NCBI RefSeq assembly: GCF_000294775.2
Contig: NZ_CP015506.1
Coordinates: 1,897,501-1,961,500, forward strand
DNA: 64,000 nucleotides
Reading direction: 5' to 3'
Source: Cytobacillus oceanisediminis 2691
GTDB taxonomy: Bacteria > Bacillota > Bacilli > Bacillales > Cytobacillaceae
In this document: one piece after another, positions 19,084-28,186 of the stretch
Layout: each line of letters starts with the position of its first letter
Position numbering within the stretch: position 1 is the first letter of the stretch
The notes under the pieces: model-generated
What the model was told of the DNA's origin: nothing
Databases searched by the model: none
What the model saw: the letters and a program-made list of their open reading frames with translations, nothing else
Program-made: the position numbers and the translations under genes

Positions 19084-19308
19084 TTGATTAAAGTATCTCG
19101 TCTGAACGGCAAAACTTTTATATTAAATGCTTTGTACATAGAAACAGTGGAATCTTTTCCAGATACGACGATAACGCTCACAAATGGAAAGAAGTATGTT
19201 GTAAAGGAATCTGAAGATCAAGTCATGCAATCGATACTAGGATTCTATCAATCTGTTAATCTTCTGGGGCAGCAGCTGGCGGAGGGAAATGAAAATGAAG
19301 AACAATAA
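19084..19308 (+). CDS. swrD: swarming motility protein SwrD (FlbD family)
   Basis: Small soluble protein (74 aa) of the FlbD/SwrD family with the signature [22 protein letters not shown] and [16 protein letters not shown]. In B. subtilis SwrD raises flagellar motor power and is needed for swarming. The start is TTG (no closer alternative), and the only Shine-Dalgarno is bridged by a hairpin. The end overlaps fliL. Confidence 0.92.
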   Translation: MIKVSRLNGKTFILNALYIETVESFPDTTITLTNGKKYVVKESEDQVMQSILGFYQSVNLLGQQLAEGNENEEQ

Positions 19309-19723
19309 GCTGTTAATGATAATGTTGATGATGCTTGTAGCGATCACACTTGTAGGAGCTATTGCTCTGGTGATTGTGATGAAATTTTCGGGTGAGGATG
19401 AAACAAAAGAGCCGACCATTGATGATGTACTGGAAGCCTCTGTTGATATCCCGCAAATTACAGCCAATTTAGCGAGTGATGATTATATAAGGATTTCCTT
19501 TAAAATCCAGACTGAAAACAAAAAAGCTAAAGAGGAATTGCAGAAAAGAGATTTTCAGGTGAAAAACCTCATCATTCAGGAATTGTCTGAAATGAAAGCA
19601 GAGGATATACAGGGAAAAGAAGGCCAAATCAAGCTGCAGGAAGATTTGAAAACTAAGATTAACGGTTTAATGCAAGAAGGAAAGATCGTTCAGGTGTACA
19701 TTACTGAATCTCTCCTCCAGTGA
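19295..19723 (+). CDS. fliL: flagellar basal-body-associated protein FliL
   Basis: Single-pass membrane protein (142 aa) with the transmembrane helix at about residues 5-28 and an extracytoplasmic stomatin-like domain. It surrounds the stator and supports torque. I prefer ATG 19295, 8 nt after GGAGGG (19281-19286); the ATG at 19289 is too close. It overlaps swrD by 14 nt. Confidence 0.92.
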   Translation: MKNNKLLMIMLMMLVAITLVGAIALVIVMKFSGEDETKEPTIDDVLEASVDIPQITANLASDDYIRISFKIQTENKKAKEELQKRDFQVKNLIIQELSEMKAEDIQGKEGQIKLQEDLKTKINGLMQEGKIVQVYITESLLQ

Positions 19724-19763
19724 TAACCAAATAACTAACTGCAATAGATGGAGGTGAGGATTC

Positions 19764-20762
19764 ATGTCAGGTGAGGTTTTATCGCAAAGCGAGATTGATG
19801 CACTGCTTTCCGCTCTCTCTACAGGAGAAATGGATGCAGATGAGCTGAAAAAAGAACAAACAGAGAAAAAAGTAAAAGTTTATGATTTTAAGAGAGCATT
19901 AAGATTCTCTAAAGATCAGATTCGCAGCTTAACAAGAATACATGAGAATTTTGCCAGGCTCTTAACCACCTTTTTTTCTGCCCAGCTGAGGACCTATGTG
20001 CAGATATCGGTTGCTTCTGCGGATCAGATACCATATGAGGAATTTATCCGGTCCATCCCGAAAATGACAATACTTAATGTAATTGAAGTGCCGCCTCTGG
20101 ATGGAAGAATTCTTATGGAAGTGAATCCAAATGTCGCCTATGCCATGATGGACAGACTGATGGGCGGCAGGGGGACAAGCATAAATAAGGTTGACAATTT
20201 AACAGAAATTGAAACAAAAATCATGTCTGCTACATTTGAAAGGGCATTTGAAAACCTAAGGGAAGCCTGGAGCACAATCGCGGATATTGATCCGCTTTTG
20301 GCTGATTTTGAGGTGAATCCGCAATTTCTGCAAATGGTCTCTCCAAATGAAACAGTCGTCGTTATTTCATTAAACACGACTATCGGGGAAACAAGCGGGA
20401 TGATTAATATATGTATACCTCACGTCGTTCTCGAGCCCATTATTCCAAAGCTGTCTGTACATTATTGGATGCAGACGGACAAAAAGGAAAGGGAGCCGGA
20501 GGTCATTGCCCGGCTAGAACGAAATATTCATAAGGCGGAAGTTCCAGTCATATGTGAACTCGGCAGTTCTGACATAGCCATTCAGGATTTCTTATCTCTT
20601 GATATTGGTGATGTCATTGAGTTAAATCAGGGAATTGACCAGGCGCTCATAATAAAAGTCGGTAATATTCCTAAATTCATCGGACAGCCTGGGAAAATGA
20701 ATAAAAAAATGGCCGTGCAAATTTTAGACACTGTGAAAGGGGGAGATGAGGATGATGAGTGA
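19764..20762 (+). CDS. fliM: flagellar motor switch protein FliM
   Basis: C-ring protein (332 aa). The N-terminal peptide LSQSEIDALLSAL binds phospho-CheY. The middle CheC-like domain carries the MMDRLMGGRG motif, and a C-terminal SpoA (FliN-like) domain follows. GGAGGTGAG precedes the ATG. It overlaps fliY by a few codons. Confidence 0.97.
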   Translation: MSGEVLSQSEIDALLSALSTGEMDADELKKEQTEKKVKVYDFKRALRFSKDQIRSLTRIHENFARLLTTFFSAQLRTYVQISVASADQIPYEEFIRSIPKMTILNVIEVPPLDGRILMEVNPNVAYAMMDRLMGGRGTSINKVDNLTEIETKIMSATFERAFENLREAWSTIADIDPLLADFEVNPQFLQMVSPNETVVVISLNTTIGETSGMINICIPHVVLEPIIPKLSVHYWMQTDKKEREPEVIARLERNIHKAEVPVICELGSSDIAIQDFLSLDIGDVIELNQGIDQALIIKVGNIPKFIGQPGKMNKKMAVQILDTVKGGDEDDE

Positions 20763-22050
20763 TGATATGCTTTCGCAAGATGAAATTGATGCTCTATTAA
20801 GGGGAGCAGCTGACGACAGCGATGAAACAGAAAGTTATAATGAGGCATTTTTTCAAACTGAAGATTATCTGTCCCATATGGAGCAGGATGCGTTAGGGGA
20901 AATCGGCAATATCTCATTTGGGAGCTCTGCAACAGCATTGTCTACATTATTGAATCAGAAAGTTGATATCACAACTCCAGCTGTTTCAGTTGTTTTGCGT
21001 CAGAAATTAGCTGAGGAATTCCCGCATCCTTATGTAGCAATTCAAGTGAATTATACGGAAGGTTTCTTCGGAAGCAACCTGCTTGTAATTCAGCAATCGG
21101 ATGCAGCCATCATTGCTGACTTGATGCTTGGGGGAGATGGAACCAACCCGGCTGAACTCATGGGTGAAATTCAGTTAAGCGCGGTTCAGGAGGCAATGAA
21201 CCAGATGATGGGTTCTGCAGCAACTTCGATGTCAACCATCTTTGGAAAAAAGGTTGATATTTCACCGCCGGCAATTGATATACTTGATTTGCCGCAGGGA
21301 GAAGGGGCTGATCGGGTTCCTGCTGATGACATGCTTATAAGGATTTCATTCCGACTAAAAATAGGAAGTCTGATCGACTCGAATATTATGCAGCTGCTTC
21401 CTCTGGAATTTGGCAAAAGCCTAGTAAATGAATTATTGAATCCGGGTCAGGATCTTCCGGCAGATAGCGCTGTTTCAGGAGAGAATCAAGCAGCGCAAGG
21501 ACAGCCCGATTATCAGGAAAGCCAGCTTCCGTTTGATAAGAAACCTGAAGTACAAACAGGCGGATTAGACAAGTCTTACACTCAAACAGGTTTTTCCGGA
21601 GAGCAGCCGGCATATTCACAGCCGGTTATGAATCAGGCATCAAGCCCTCAAAACTATATACCGGCTCAAAACCAGGCTCAGCAATCCGGTCCACAGCATT
21701 TCGGAGGCTCTTATGCAAATGGAGTACAGCCGAATGTGCAGCCGGCAGCCTTTTCGAGCTTTGAACCATACCACATGCAGGATCATGAAACAAAGAATTT
21801 AGATATGCTTTTGGATATACCGCTTCAGGTAACGGTCGAACTTGGAAGGACCAAACGTTCCGTTAAGGAAATTCTTGAACTGTCTTCAGGATCGATTATT
21901 GAACTGGATAAACTGGCAGGTGAACCTGTTGACATTCTGGTGAATAATCGATTAATCGCCCAGGGTGAAGTGGTTGTCATTGATGAAAACTTTGGTGTGA
22001 GGGTTACAGATATTATCAGCCAGAGCGACCGAATAAAAAAACTAAGATGA
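20752..22050 (+). CDS. fliY: flagellar motor switch phosphatase FliY
   Basis: Gram-positive switch protein that combines a CheY-P phosphatase with a FliN-type C-ring domain (432 aa). The N-terminal LSQDEIDALLRGA is a CheY-P-binding peptide like that of FliM. Two CheC-type phosphatase motifs follow: DALGEIGNISFGSSATALS and SAVQEAMNQMMGSAATSMS. A Gln/Pro/Ser-rich linker (about 235-335) joins them to the C-terminal SpoA domain (LDIPLQVTVELGRTKRSVKEIL). The start is ATG 20752 or 20755 after AAAGGGGGAG. It starts inside the fliM 3' end. Confidence 0.95.
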   Translation: MMSDDMLSQDEIDALLRGAADDSDETESYNEAFFQTEDYLSHMEQDALGEIGNISFGSSATALSTLLNQKVDITTPAVSVVLRQKLAEEFPHPYVAIQVNYTEGFFGSNLLVIQQSDAAIIADLMLGGDGTNPAELMGEIQLSAVQEAMNQMMGSAATSMSTIFGKKVDISPPAIDILDLPQGEGADRVPADDMLIRISFRLKIGSLIDSNIMQLLPLEFGKSLVNELLNPGQDLPADSAVSGENQAAQGQPDYQESQLPFDKKPEVQTGGLDKSYTQTGFSGEQPAYSQPVMNQASSPQNYIPAQNQAQQSGPQHFGGSYANGVQPNVQPAAFSSFEPYHMQDHETKNLDMLLDIPLQVTVELGRTKRSVKEILELSSGSIIELDKLAGEPVDILVNNRLIAQGEVVVIDENFGVRVTDIISQSDRIKKLR

Positions 22051-22068
22051 TAAGCGGGGGTTATTAAA

Positions 22069-22431
22069 ATGGCACATAAAATTTTAATAGTTGATGATGC
22101 AGCTTTTATGCGAATGATGATAAAAGATATTTTATCCAAGAATGGCTATGAGATAGTGGGTGAAGCTGCTGACGGTGCACAAGCAGTTGAAAAATATAAG
22201 GAAACTCAGCCTGATCTTGTCACAATGGATATTACCATGCCGGAAATGGATGGAATTACAGCTCTAAAAGAAATCAAAAAATTAAACCCGAGTGCAAAAG
22301 TCATTATGTGTTCTGCTATGGGCCAGCAGGCAATGGTCATAGATGCCATTCAGGCTGGCGCCAAGGATTTTATCGTAAAACCTTTCCAGGCTGATAGAGT
22401 GCTTGAGGCAATCGGCAAAACTTTGGGCTAG
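22069..22431 (+). CDS. cheY: chemotaxis response regulator CheY
   Basis: Single-domain receiver (120 aa) phosphorylated by CheA; in Bacillus, CheY-P promotes smooth swimming. The acidic pair is in ILIVDDAAF, the phosphoacceptor Asp is in DLVTMDITMPEMDG, and the conserved Lys is in FIVKPFQ. GGGGGTT lies before the ATG. Position between fliY and fliO is standard. Confidence 0.97.
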   Translation: MAHKILIVDDAAFMRMMIKDILSKNGYEIVGEAADGAQAVEKYKETQPDLVTMDITMPEMDGITALKEIKKLNPSAKVIMCSAMGQQAMVIDAIQAGAKDFIVKPFQADRVLEAIGKTLG

Positions 22432-22457
22432 TGATTATTCTTTTTAGAGGGTGCAAA

Positions 22458-23144
22458 ATGGTGTTGAATGTAAAGAAAGTGATTTCTTTGCTGCTGTTGT
22501 TTTCAATTGTTCTGCTGGGCTTGCAGCCGCTGGCCCAGGCAGAGCAATTGAATAATAGTGTTAAAGAATGTATGGAAAATCCTAAGGAATGCGAGAAGCA
22601 GGAAACAAAGGAATCAAAAGATTTAAAGACAGACGAAGGGCAGATTCAGCAGGATAAAAGCGGCAAAATTGGTCTTACTTTTTGGGACTTTATAAAGATG
22701 ATTTTAGCAACAGGCTTTACTATCGGACTTTTGTACGCTCTTCTAAAGTTCATTAACAAAAAAAGTAAGGTATATAACAGGTCGCAGTTAGTTGAAAACC
22801 TCGGGGGTACAGCTTTGGGTGCGAACAGATCAGTTCAGCTGATAAAAGTGGGGAATCGCATTTTTGTAGTAGGGGTAGGAGAAAATATTCAGCTGTTAAA
22901 AGAAATAGACGATTCGGAAGAATACAGTCAAATCATCAAAGAGCATAATGACAAACTGGAACAGCTTATCCGTCCAAGCGATATTGTGACAAAGGTGATG
23001 AAAAGAACACAGCAAACAGAAGGAAGCAAGCAAAGCAGCCCAAACTTCAGCTCGCTGCTCGGGATGCAGCTGGACGATATCAAAAAGGGCAGAAAGAAAC
23101 TGTTTGATGAGTTAGAAAGAAAGGGCCAGAAGAAAGATGAATGA
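22458..23144 (+). CDS. fliO: flagellar export protein FliO (FliZ)
   Basis: Export-gate assembly factor (228 aa). It has an N-terminal signal-like segment (KKVISLLLLFSIVLLGLQPLAQA), an acidic/lysine-rich extracytoplasmic stretch with two cysteines, then a transmembrane helix (FIKMILATGFTIGLLYALLKFI) and a FliO cytoplasmic domain (LGANRSVQLIKVGNRIFVVGVG). I use ATG 22458 with AGAGGGTG upstream rather than the GTG at 22431. It overlaps fliP by 8 nt. Confidence 0.88.
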   Translation: MVLNVKKVISLLLLFSIVLLGLQPLAQAEQLNNSVKECMENPKECEKQETKESKDLKTDEGQIQQDKSGKIGLTFWDFIKMILATGFTIGLLYALLKFINKKSKVYNRSQLVENLGGTALGANRSVQLIKVGNRIFVVGVGENIQLLKEIDDSEEYSQIIKEHNDKLEQLIRPSDIVTKVMKRTQQTEGSKQSSPNFSSLLGMQLDDIKKGRKKLFDELERKGQKKDE

Positions 23145-23802
23145 ATTCATGGAGTTTTTTAATAGCAGTTCTCCTGAAAATGTATCTACATCTGTGAAGC
23201 TTTTTTTATTGCTGACGGTACTTTCTCTCGCGCCCAGTATTCTAATTTTAATGACGTGCTTCACAAGGATTATCATCGTTCTTTCCTTTGTCAGAACGGC
23301 GCTGGCTACTCAGCAAATGCCGCCGAATCAAGTTTTAATCGGCTTGTCCTTGTTCCTGACATTTTTTATAATGGCACCGACGATGCAAGAAGTGAACGAA
23401 CAGGCTTTAACACCTTTATTTAATGAAGAAATTAATCTGGAAGAAGCTTATGAAAAAGCTTCAATCCCTTTTAAAGAGTTTATGAGTGCCCACACAAGAC
23501 AGAAAGATTTGGCTTTATTTCTTCAATATTCCGGAGCGGAAGCGCCATCTTCCATTGAAGATATTCCGCTTACAAGTCTTGTTCCGGCATTTGCCATAAG
23601 TGAGATCAAAACAGCTTTCCAAATTGGCTTTATGATTTTTATTCCATTTCTCGTTATCGACATGGTTGTAGCCAGTGTATTAATGTCCATGGGGATGATG
23701 ATGCTTCCTCCGGTTATGATTTCTTTGCCGTTTAAAATATTATTATTTGTACTTGTAGACGGCTGGTATTTAGTAGTTAAATCCCTTTTACAAAGCTTTT
23801 AA
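23137..23802 (+). CDS. fliP: flagellar type III export protein FliP
   Basis: Core of the FliPQR export gate (221 aa) with about four transmembrane helices. Signature sequences are SLAPSILILMTCFTRIIIVLSFVRTALATQQMPPNQVLIGLSLFLT and the C-terminal GMMMLPPVMISLPFKILLFVLVDGW. It overlaps the end of fliO. No separate signal peptide is evident at the N-terminus. Confidence 0.97.
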   Translation: MNEFMEFFNSSSPENVSTSVKLFLLLTVLSLAPSILILMTCFTRIIIVLSFVRTALATQQMPPNQVLIGLSLFLTFFIMAPTMQEVNEQALTPLFNEEINLEEAYEKASIPFKEFMSAHTRQKDLALFLQYSGAEAPSSIEDIPLTSLVPAFAISEIKTAFQIGFMIFIPFLVIDMVVASVLMSMGMMMLPPVMISLPFKILLFVLVDGWYLVVKSLLQSF

Positions 23803-23819
23803 GCAGGTGAACATTCAGA

Positions 23820-24089
23820 ATGACTCCAGAAACAGTTATATCCATTGCAGAAAGAGGGATTATCACCGTACTTATGATTTGCGGTCCCTTGCTAATTCTG
23901 GCTCTAGTAGTAGGCTTGGTTGTCAGTATCTTTCAGGCAACAACACAAATTCAGGAACAAACTCTGGCATTTATTCCTAAGATTGTAGCGGTCCTTGTAG
24001 GTGTTGTTTTCTTTGGGCCATGGATGCTTAGTCATATGCTCTCTTATGCAAATGAAATATTTTCTAATTTGACCAGGTTTGTTGGCTGA
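23820..24089 (+). CDS. fliQ: flagellar type III export protein FliQ
   Basis: Two-helix membrane protein (89 aa) of the export gate; the motif FQATTQIQEQTLAFIPKI is diagnostic. AGCAGGTGA lies before the ATG. It abuts fliR. Confidence 0.96.
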   Translation: MTPETVISIAERGIITVLMICGPLLILALVVGLVVSIFQATTQIQEQTLAFIPKIVAVLVGVVFFGPWMLSHMLSYANEIFSNLTRFVG

Positions 24090-24093
24090 TGAC

Positions 24094-24870
24094 ATGTTAG
24101 ATTTTCTGCCTTCTTTTCCTGCCTTTTTACTTATTTTTGTAAGGGTGACATCTTTCTTTTTAATGATGCCCCTTTTTTCATACAGATCCATCCCGGCCGC
24201 ACATAAAATTGGCCTTGGCTTCTTTCTGGCATGGATAATGTTCCTGGGAATGGATGTGCCAATGCTAGAAATTGACGGCACATATTTTCTTTTAATAATT
24301 AAAGAAGCATTAGTAGGGCTGATGGTCGGATTTATAGCGTATTTGATTCTTTCTGCGATTCAAATTGCGGGGGGATTCATTGATTTCCAGATGGGTTTTG
24401 CCATTGCAAATGTGATTGATCCTCAAACAGGCGCACAAAGTCCATTAATGGGACAGTATTTGTATACGATAGCGCTCTTTTTTCTATTAACTGTCAATGG
24501 GCATCATTTAATGCTTGATGGAGTGTTCTACAGCTACGATTTTATTCCTCTGGATCAGGCATGGATTTCTTTTGGAGATGAGGATATGGCTGAATATGTC
24601 ATAAAAGCCCTGAATACAATGTTCGTTATTGCCTTTCAGATGTCCATTCCTGTTGTCGGCAGTCTATTTCTTGTAGATGTCGCATTAGGGATTGTTGCCA
24701 GGACAGTTCCGCAGCTAAATGTCTTTGTCGTCGGCCTTCCTTTGAAAATTGGCGTTAGTTTTATTGTTCTAGTCATTGTTATGAGCGTATTAATGTATGC
24801 TGTTTCCCTTGCGTTTGAAACGATGCTGCAGACAATGAGAGGGCTCATGGAACTTATGGGGGGGTCATAG
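24094..24870 (+). CDS. fliR: flagellar type III export protein FliR
   Basis: Third gate protein, with about six transmembrane helices (258 aa from ATG 24094, close to the 259 of B. subtilis). Recognisable blocks are FVRVTSFFLMMPLFS, FQMGFAIANVIDPQTGAQSP and TVPQLNVFVVGLPLKIGVSF. In-frame TTG codons at 24079 and 24082 are alternative starts. No strong Shine-Dalgarno is present, so translation is probably coupled to fliQ, whose stop is 4 nt upstream. Confidence 0.93.
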   Translation: MLDFLPSFPAFLLIFVRVTSFFLMMPLFSYRSIPAAHKIGLGFFLAWIMFLGMDVPMLEIDGTYFLLIIKEALVGLMVGFIAYLILSAIQIAGGFIDFQMGFAIANVIDPQTGAQSPLMGQYLYTIALFFLLTVNGHHLMLDGVFYSYDFIPLDQAWISFGDEDMAEYVIKALNTMFVIAFQMSIPVVGSLFLVDVALGIVARTVPQLNVFVVGLPLKIGVSFIVLVIVMSVLMYAVSLAFETMLQTMRGLMELMGGS

Positions 24871-24871
24871 A

Positions 24872-25957
24872 ATGAAGTTATTGCTCTCTTTAGATCTTCA
24901 GCTTTTTTCCGGAGAAAAAACAGAAAAAGCCACACCGAAAAAGAGGCAGGATTCCAGAAAAAAAGGACAAGTAGCAAAAAGCCAGGATGTTAATACAGCC
25001 ATCGTCCTTCTTGCAGTGTTTCTGTTTCTGCTGTTTGCGGGATCGTATTTGAAGAATATCATCTTATATATTTTTACGCACTCATTTAATGATTATATGT
25101 TGATGCCGCTGACAGAGGCGAATATACAGGTAATCTTTCTCGATGTCTTAAAAGAATTGGTTCTTTTTTTAGGTCCAATTATGCTGGTTGCTATGCTGGC
25201 GGGGATTACTGCAAACTTTATGCAGGTGGGCACTCTTTTTTCAACAGAAGCTATACAGCCTAAATTGGAGAAAATGGATCCAATAAAAGGATTCAAGCGG
25301 ATTTTTTCCATGAGAGCGATTGTGGAGCTGCTGAAGTCGATGCTCAAAATTGCTTTCGTAGGTGTCGCTGCGTTTGCTGTTTTATGGTTAAGGATAGATG
25401 AAATATTAATTCTTTCTCAAAAATCGGTTGGAACAGCGATGGCCACACTTGCCAGCCTGACCGTTCAAATGGGTTTAATTGCTTCAGCGGCACTCCTGTT
25501 TTTATCCGTCCTGGATTATCTATATCAAAAATATGATTTTGAAAAGAACATCCGAATGTCAAAACAGGATATTAAAGATGAGTACAAAAATATTGAAGGG
25601 GATCCATTAATAAAATCCAAGATGAAGCAGAGGCAGAGGGAAATGGCGATGAGAAGGATGATGCAGGAAGTTCCTAAAGCGGATGTGGTCATCACCAATC
25701 CAACTCATTTCGCGATAGCTCTGAGCTATGATGAAACCAAGAGTGATGCCCCCATCGTAGTGGCAAAAGGTGTTGACTTTGTTGCCCAAAAGATTAAATT
25801 AATCGCAAAGGAACATGATGTGATTGCTGTTGAAAACAGGCCGCTTGCAAGGGCTCTATACAGCCAGGCGGAAATTGGCCAGGCCATCCCTGAAGAATTT
25901 TTTAAAGCTGTTGCAGAGATTTTAGCTTATGTGTACAGAACCAAAAACAAAATTTAA
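24872..25957 (+). CDS. flhB: flagellar export specificity switch protein FlhB
   Basis: Export-gate protein (361 aa) with four N-terminal transmembrane helices. Its cytoplasmic domain self-cleaves at the NPTH motif, seen here from N276 in VVITNPTHFAIALSY. The N-terminal GEKTEKATPKKRQDSRKKGQVAKS is typical. FliK triggers its switch from hook to filament export. It begins 1 nt after fliR. Confidence 0.97.
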   Translation: MKLLLSLDLQLFSGEKTEKATPKKRQDSRKKGQVAKSQDVNTAIVLLAVFLFLLFAGSYLKNIILYIFTHSFNDYMLMPLTEANIQVIFLDVLKELVLFLGPIMLVAMLAGITANFMQVGTLFSTEAIQPKLEKMDPIKGFKRIFSMRAIVELLKSMLKIAFVGVAAFAVLWLRIDEILILSQKSVGTAMATLASLTVQMGLIASAALLFLSVLDYLYQKYDFEKNIRMSKQDIKDEYKNIEGDPLIKSKMKQRQREMAMRRMMQEVPKADVVITNPTHFAIALSYDETKSDAPIVVAKGVDFVAQKIKLIAKEHDVIAVENRPLARALYSQAEIGQAIPEEFFKAVAEILAYVYRTKNKI

Positions 25958-25994
25958 CCAGATAAATATTTATTAGAAATAGCTGGTCTTAGGA

Positions 25995-26030
25995 AGCTGT
26001 TGAATGGCTGCCAAGGCGTTTCCGCTTTTT
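25995..26030 (+). repeat. family A repeat, partial copy (A5)
   Basis: The segment AAGGCGTTTCCGCTTTTTG resembles the right end of the family A element (AAGGCGCTTCCGCTTTTCTT). It is a remnant just upstream of the full copy A1, in the same orientation. Confidence 0.4.
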
Positions 26031-26062
26031 GTAAAATAAGAAAGTATTGATCTTTGAACTGC

Positions 26063-26133
26063 GATAACTGTCTAGCTCCAGCGCCTAGCCCCTCGAGGTG
26101 TCGGGGGTGAGCAAGGCGCTTGCGCTTTTCTTG
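26063..26133 (+). repeat. family A palindromic repeat, copy A1, upstream of flhA
   Basis: Begins GATAACTGTCTAGCTCCAGC and ends GGCGCTTGCGCTTTTCTT. Arms AGCGCC / GGCGCT pair around an internal CCCC...GGGG hairpin. It splits flhB from flhA and ends 1-2 nt before the flhA Shine-Dalgarno (AAGGAGAG, 26135-26142). Confidence 0.85.
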
Positions 26134-26149
26134 TAAGGAGAGAGTTTCG

Positions 26150-28186
26150 ATGCAAGTAAGAGACTTATCAGTATTGATGAGTGTAATTTTAATAGTAGCC
26201 ATGCTTATTATACCTTTTCCGCCATGGCTTTTAAGTGTACTGATCATCATTAATATTGCGCTTGCACTTATGGTTTTGCTGACAGCCATGAATATGAAGG
26301 AAGCGCTCGAATTTTCTATTTTTCCTTCGTTAATATTGTTAATGACATTATTCAGGCTGGGGTTAAATGTTTCTACGACCAGATCCATTCTATCAGAAGG
26401 GGAAGCCGGTAAAGTTGTTGAAACTTTTGGCTCTTTCGTAACCGGAGGAAACGTCATTGTTGGTCTTGTAGTTTTCTTAATACTCATCATTATCCAGTTT
26501 ATCGTTATTACGAAGGGATCTGAGAGGGTCTCCGAAGTAGCTGCGCGTTTTACACTTGATGCAATGCCGGGTAAACAAATGAGTATCGATGCAGACTTGA
26601 ATGCAGGTATGATCTCAGAGCATGAAGCCCGGGAACGCCGCGAAAAAATCAGCCGTGAATCTGATTTTTACGGTTCAATGGATGGTGCGAGCAAATTTGT
26701 TAAAGGTGACGCCATTGCTGGGATCATCATAACTCTAATAAACCTTCTGTTCGGAGTGGTCATCGGGATGATGCAGCTTGGGCTTCCGTTTGGAGAGGCA
26801 GCCATGAAATATTCGACGCTTACGGTTGGTGACGGAATTGTCAGCCAAATCCCGGCACTGTTAATTTCCACTGCAACAGGTATTGTGGTTACAAGGGCAG
26901 CATCTGATGGAAATATTGGTAAAGATATTACTTCCCAGCTGTTTGCTTATCCGAAAATGTTATATGTTACTGGCGGTACTATTATTCTTTTAGGTTTACT
27001 GACACCAATAGGGCTAGTGCTAACTTTGCCGATTGGCGGCTTAATGATTTTCGGAGGTTACACGATTGCAAAGACTCCCCAGCCTGATAAGGAACAATTG
27101 CTGGAGATGGAAGAAGAAATTGAAACCGATGAAATGAAAAGTCCTGAGAGTGTGGTTAATCTTTTAAATGTAGATCCAATTGAATTCGAGTTTGGCTATG
27201 GGCTGATTCCTCTTGCCGATACGAATCAGGGCGGTGACCTTCTGGACAGGATTGTTATGATCAGGAGACAGCTGGCGATCGAATTGGGACTTGTCATACC
27301 TGTGGTAAGGATACGTGACAATATTCAGCTGCAGCCGAATGAATATAGGCTGAAGATAAAAGGAAATGAAATGGCACGCGGCGAGCTTCTGCTCGATCAT
27401 TATTTAGCCATGAGTCCTGGTATTGAAGATGATAGCATAGAAGGTATTGATACGATTGAGCCATCATTTGGTCTGCCGGCAAAATGGATAACAGAAGAAA
27501 TGAAAGAGCAGGCAGAAATATTTGGCTATACAGTCGTTGACCCTCCATCTGTTGTTTCTACTCATATTACAGAAGTAATAAAAAGCAATGCCCATGAGCT
27601 ATTAGGCCGCCAGGAAACAAAACAGCTGATTGACCATGTCAAGGAAAGCTATCCAATCCTTGTTGAAGAGGTGACCCCAAACCCATTGTCAGTGGGGGAA
27701 GTTCAAAAGGTGCTTGCGAAATTATTAAGGGAAAACGTTTCAATCCGGAATTTGCCGGTTATTTTTGAAACACTTGCTGATTTCGCAAAATCTACAAGTG
27801 ATACAGACCTGCTTACCGAGTATGCCCGTCAGGCTTTGGCCAGACAAATTACTAACCAGTTTTCACAGCAGGGTGACTCCATAAAAGTCGTAACCCTATC
27901 AGGGAAAGTCGAGAAATTGGTTGCAGAAGGTGTTCAGCAGACAGAGCATGGCAATTATTTATCCATGGACCCAACAGTATCGCAGAATATCCTGGAATCC
28001 ATTGCTTCGCAGGTGGAACAGCTTTCACTGATGGAGCAGACGCCAATTGTCCTTTGTTCTCCAGCAGTCAGAATGTACGTCAGGCAATTAACAGAAAGGT
28101 ATTTTCCGCAAATACCGATTCTTTCCTATAACGAACTGGAAGCAAATGCGGAAGTTCAGAGTGTCGGGGTGGTGAATATTGATTGA
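26150..28186 (+). CDS. flhA: flagellar export apparatus protein FlhA
   Basis: Largest export-gate subunit (678 aa). It has about eight transmembrane helices in residues 1-320 and the conserved FHIPEP-type loop region (ARFTLDAMPGKQMSIDADLNAG). A large cytoplasmic domain docks chaperone-substrate complexes. The ATG at 26150 follows AAGGAGAG; the in-frame start at 26120 would lie inside the repeat. A 192-nt gap, filled by repeat DNA, precedes it. Confidence 0.96.
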   Translation: MQVRDLSVLMSVILIVAMLIIPFPPWLLSVLIIINIALALMVLLTAMNMKEALEFSIFPSLILLMTLFRLGLNVSTTRSILSEGEAGKVVETFGSFVTGGNVIVGLVVFLILIIIQFIVITKGSERVSEVAARFTLDAMPGKQMSIDADLNAGMISEHEARERREKISRESDFYGSMDGASKFVKGDAIAGIIITLINLLFGVVIGMMQLGLPFGEAAMKYSTLTVGDGIVSQIPALLISTATGIVVTRAASDGNIGKDITSQLFAYPKMLYVTGGTIILLGLLTPIGLVLTLPIGGLMIFGGYTIAKTPQPDKEQLLEMEEEIETDEMKSPESVVNLLNVDPIEFEFGYGLIPLADTNQGGDLLDRIVMIRRQLAIELGLVIPVVRIRDNIQLQPNEYRLKIKGNEMARGELLLDHYLAMSPGIEDDSIEGIDTIEPSFGLPAKWITEEMKEQAEIFGYTVVDPPSVVSTHITEVIKSNAHELLGRQETKQLIDHVKESYPILVEEVTPNPLSVGEVQKVLAKLLRENVSIRNLPVIFETLADFAKSTSDTDLLTEYARQALARQITNQFSQQGDSIKVVTLSGKVEKLVAEGVQQTEHGNYLSMDPTVSQNILESIASQVEQLSLMEQTPIVLCSPAVRMYVRQLTERYFPQIPILSYNELEANAEVQSVGVVNID

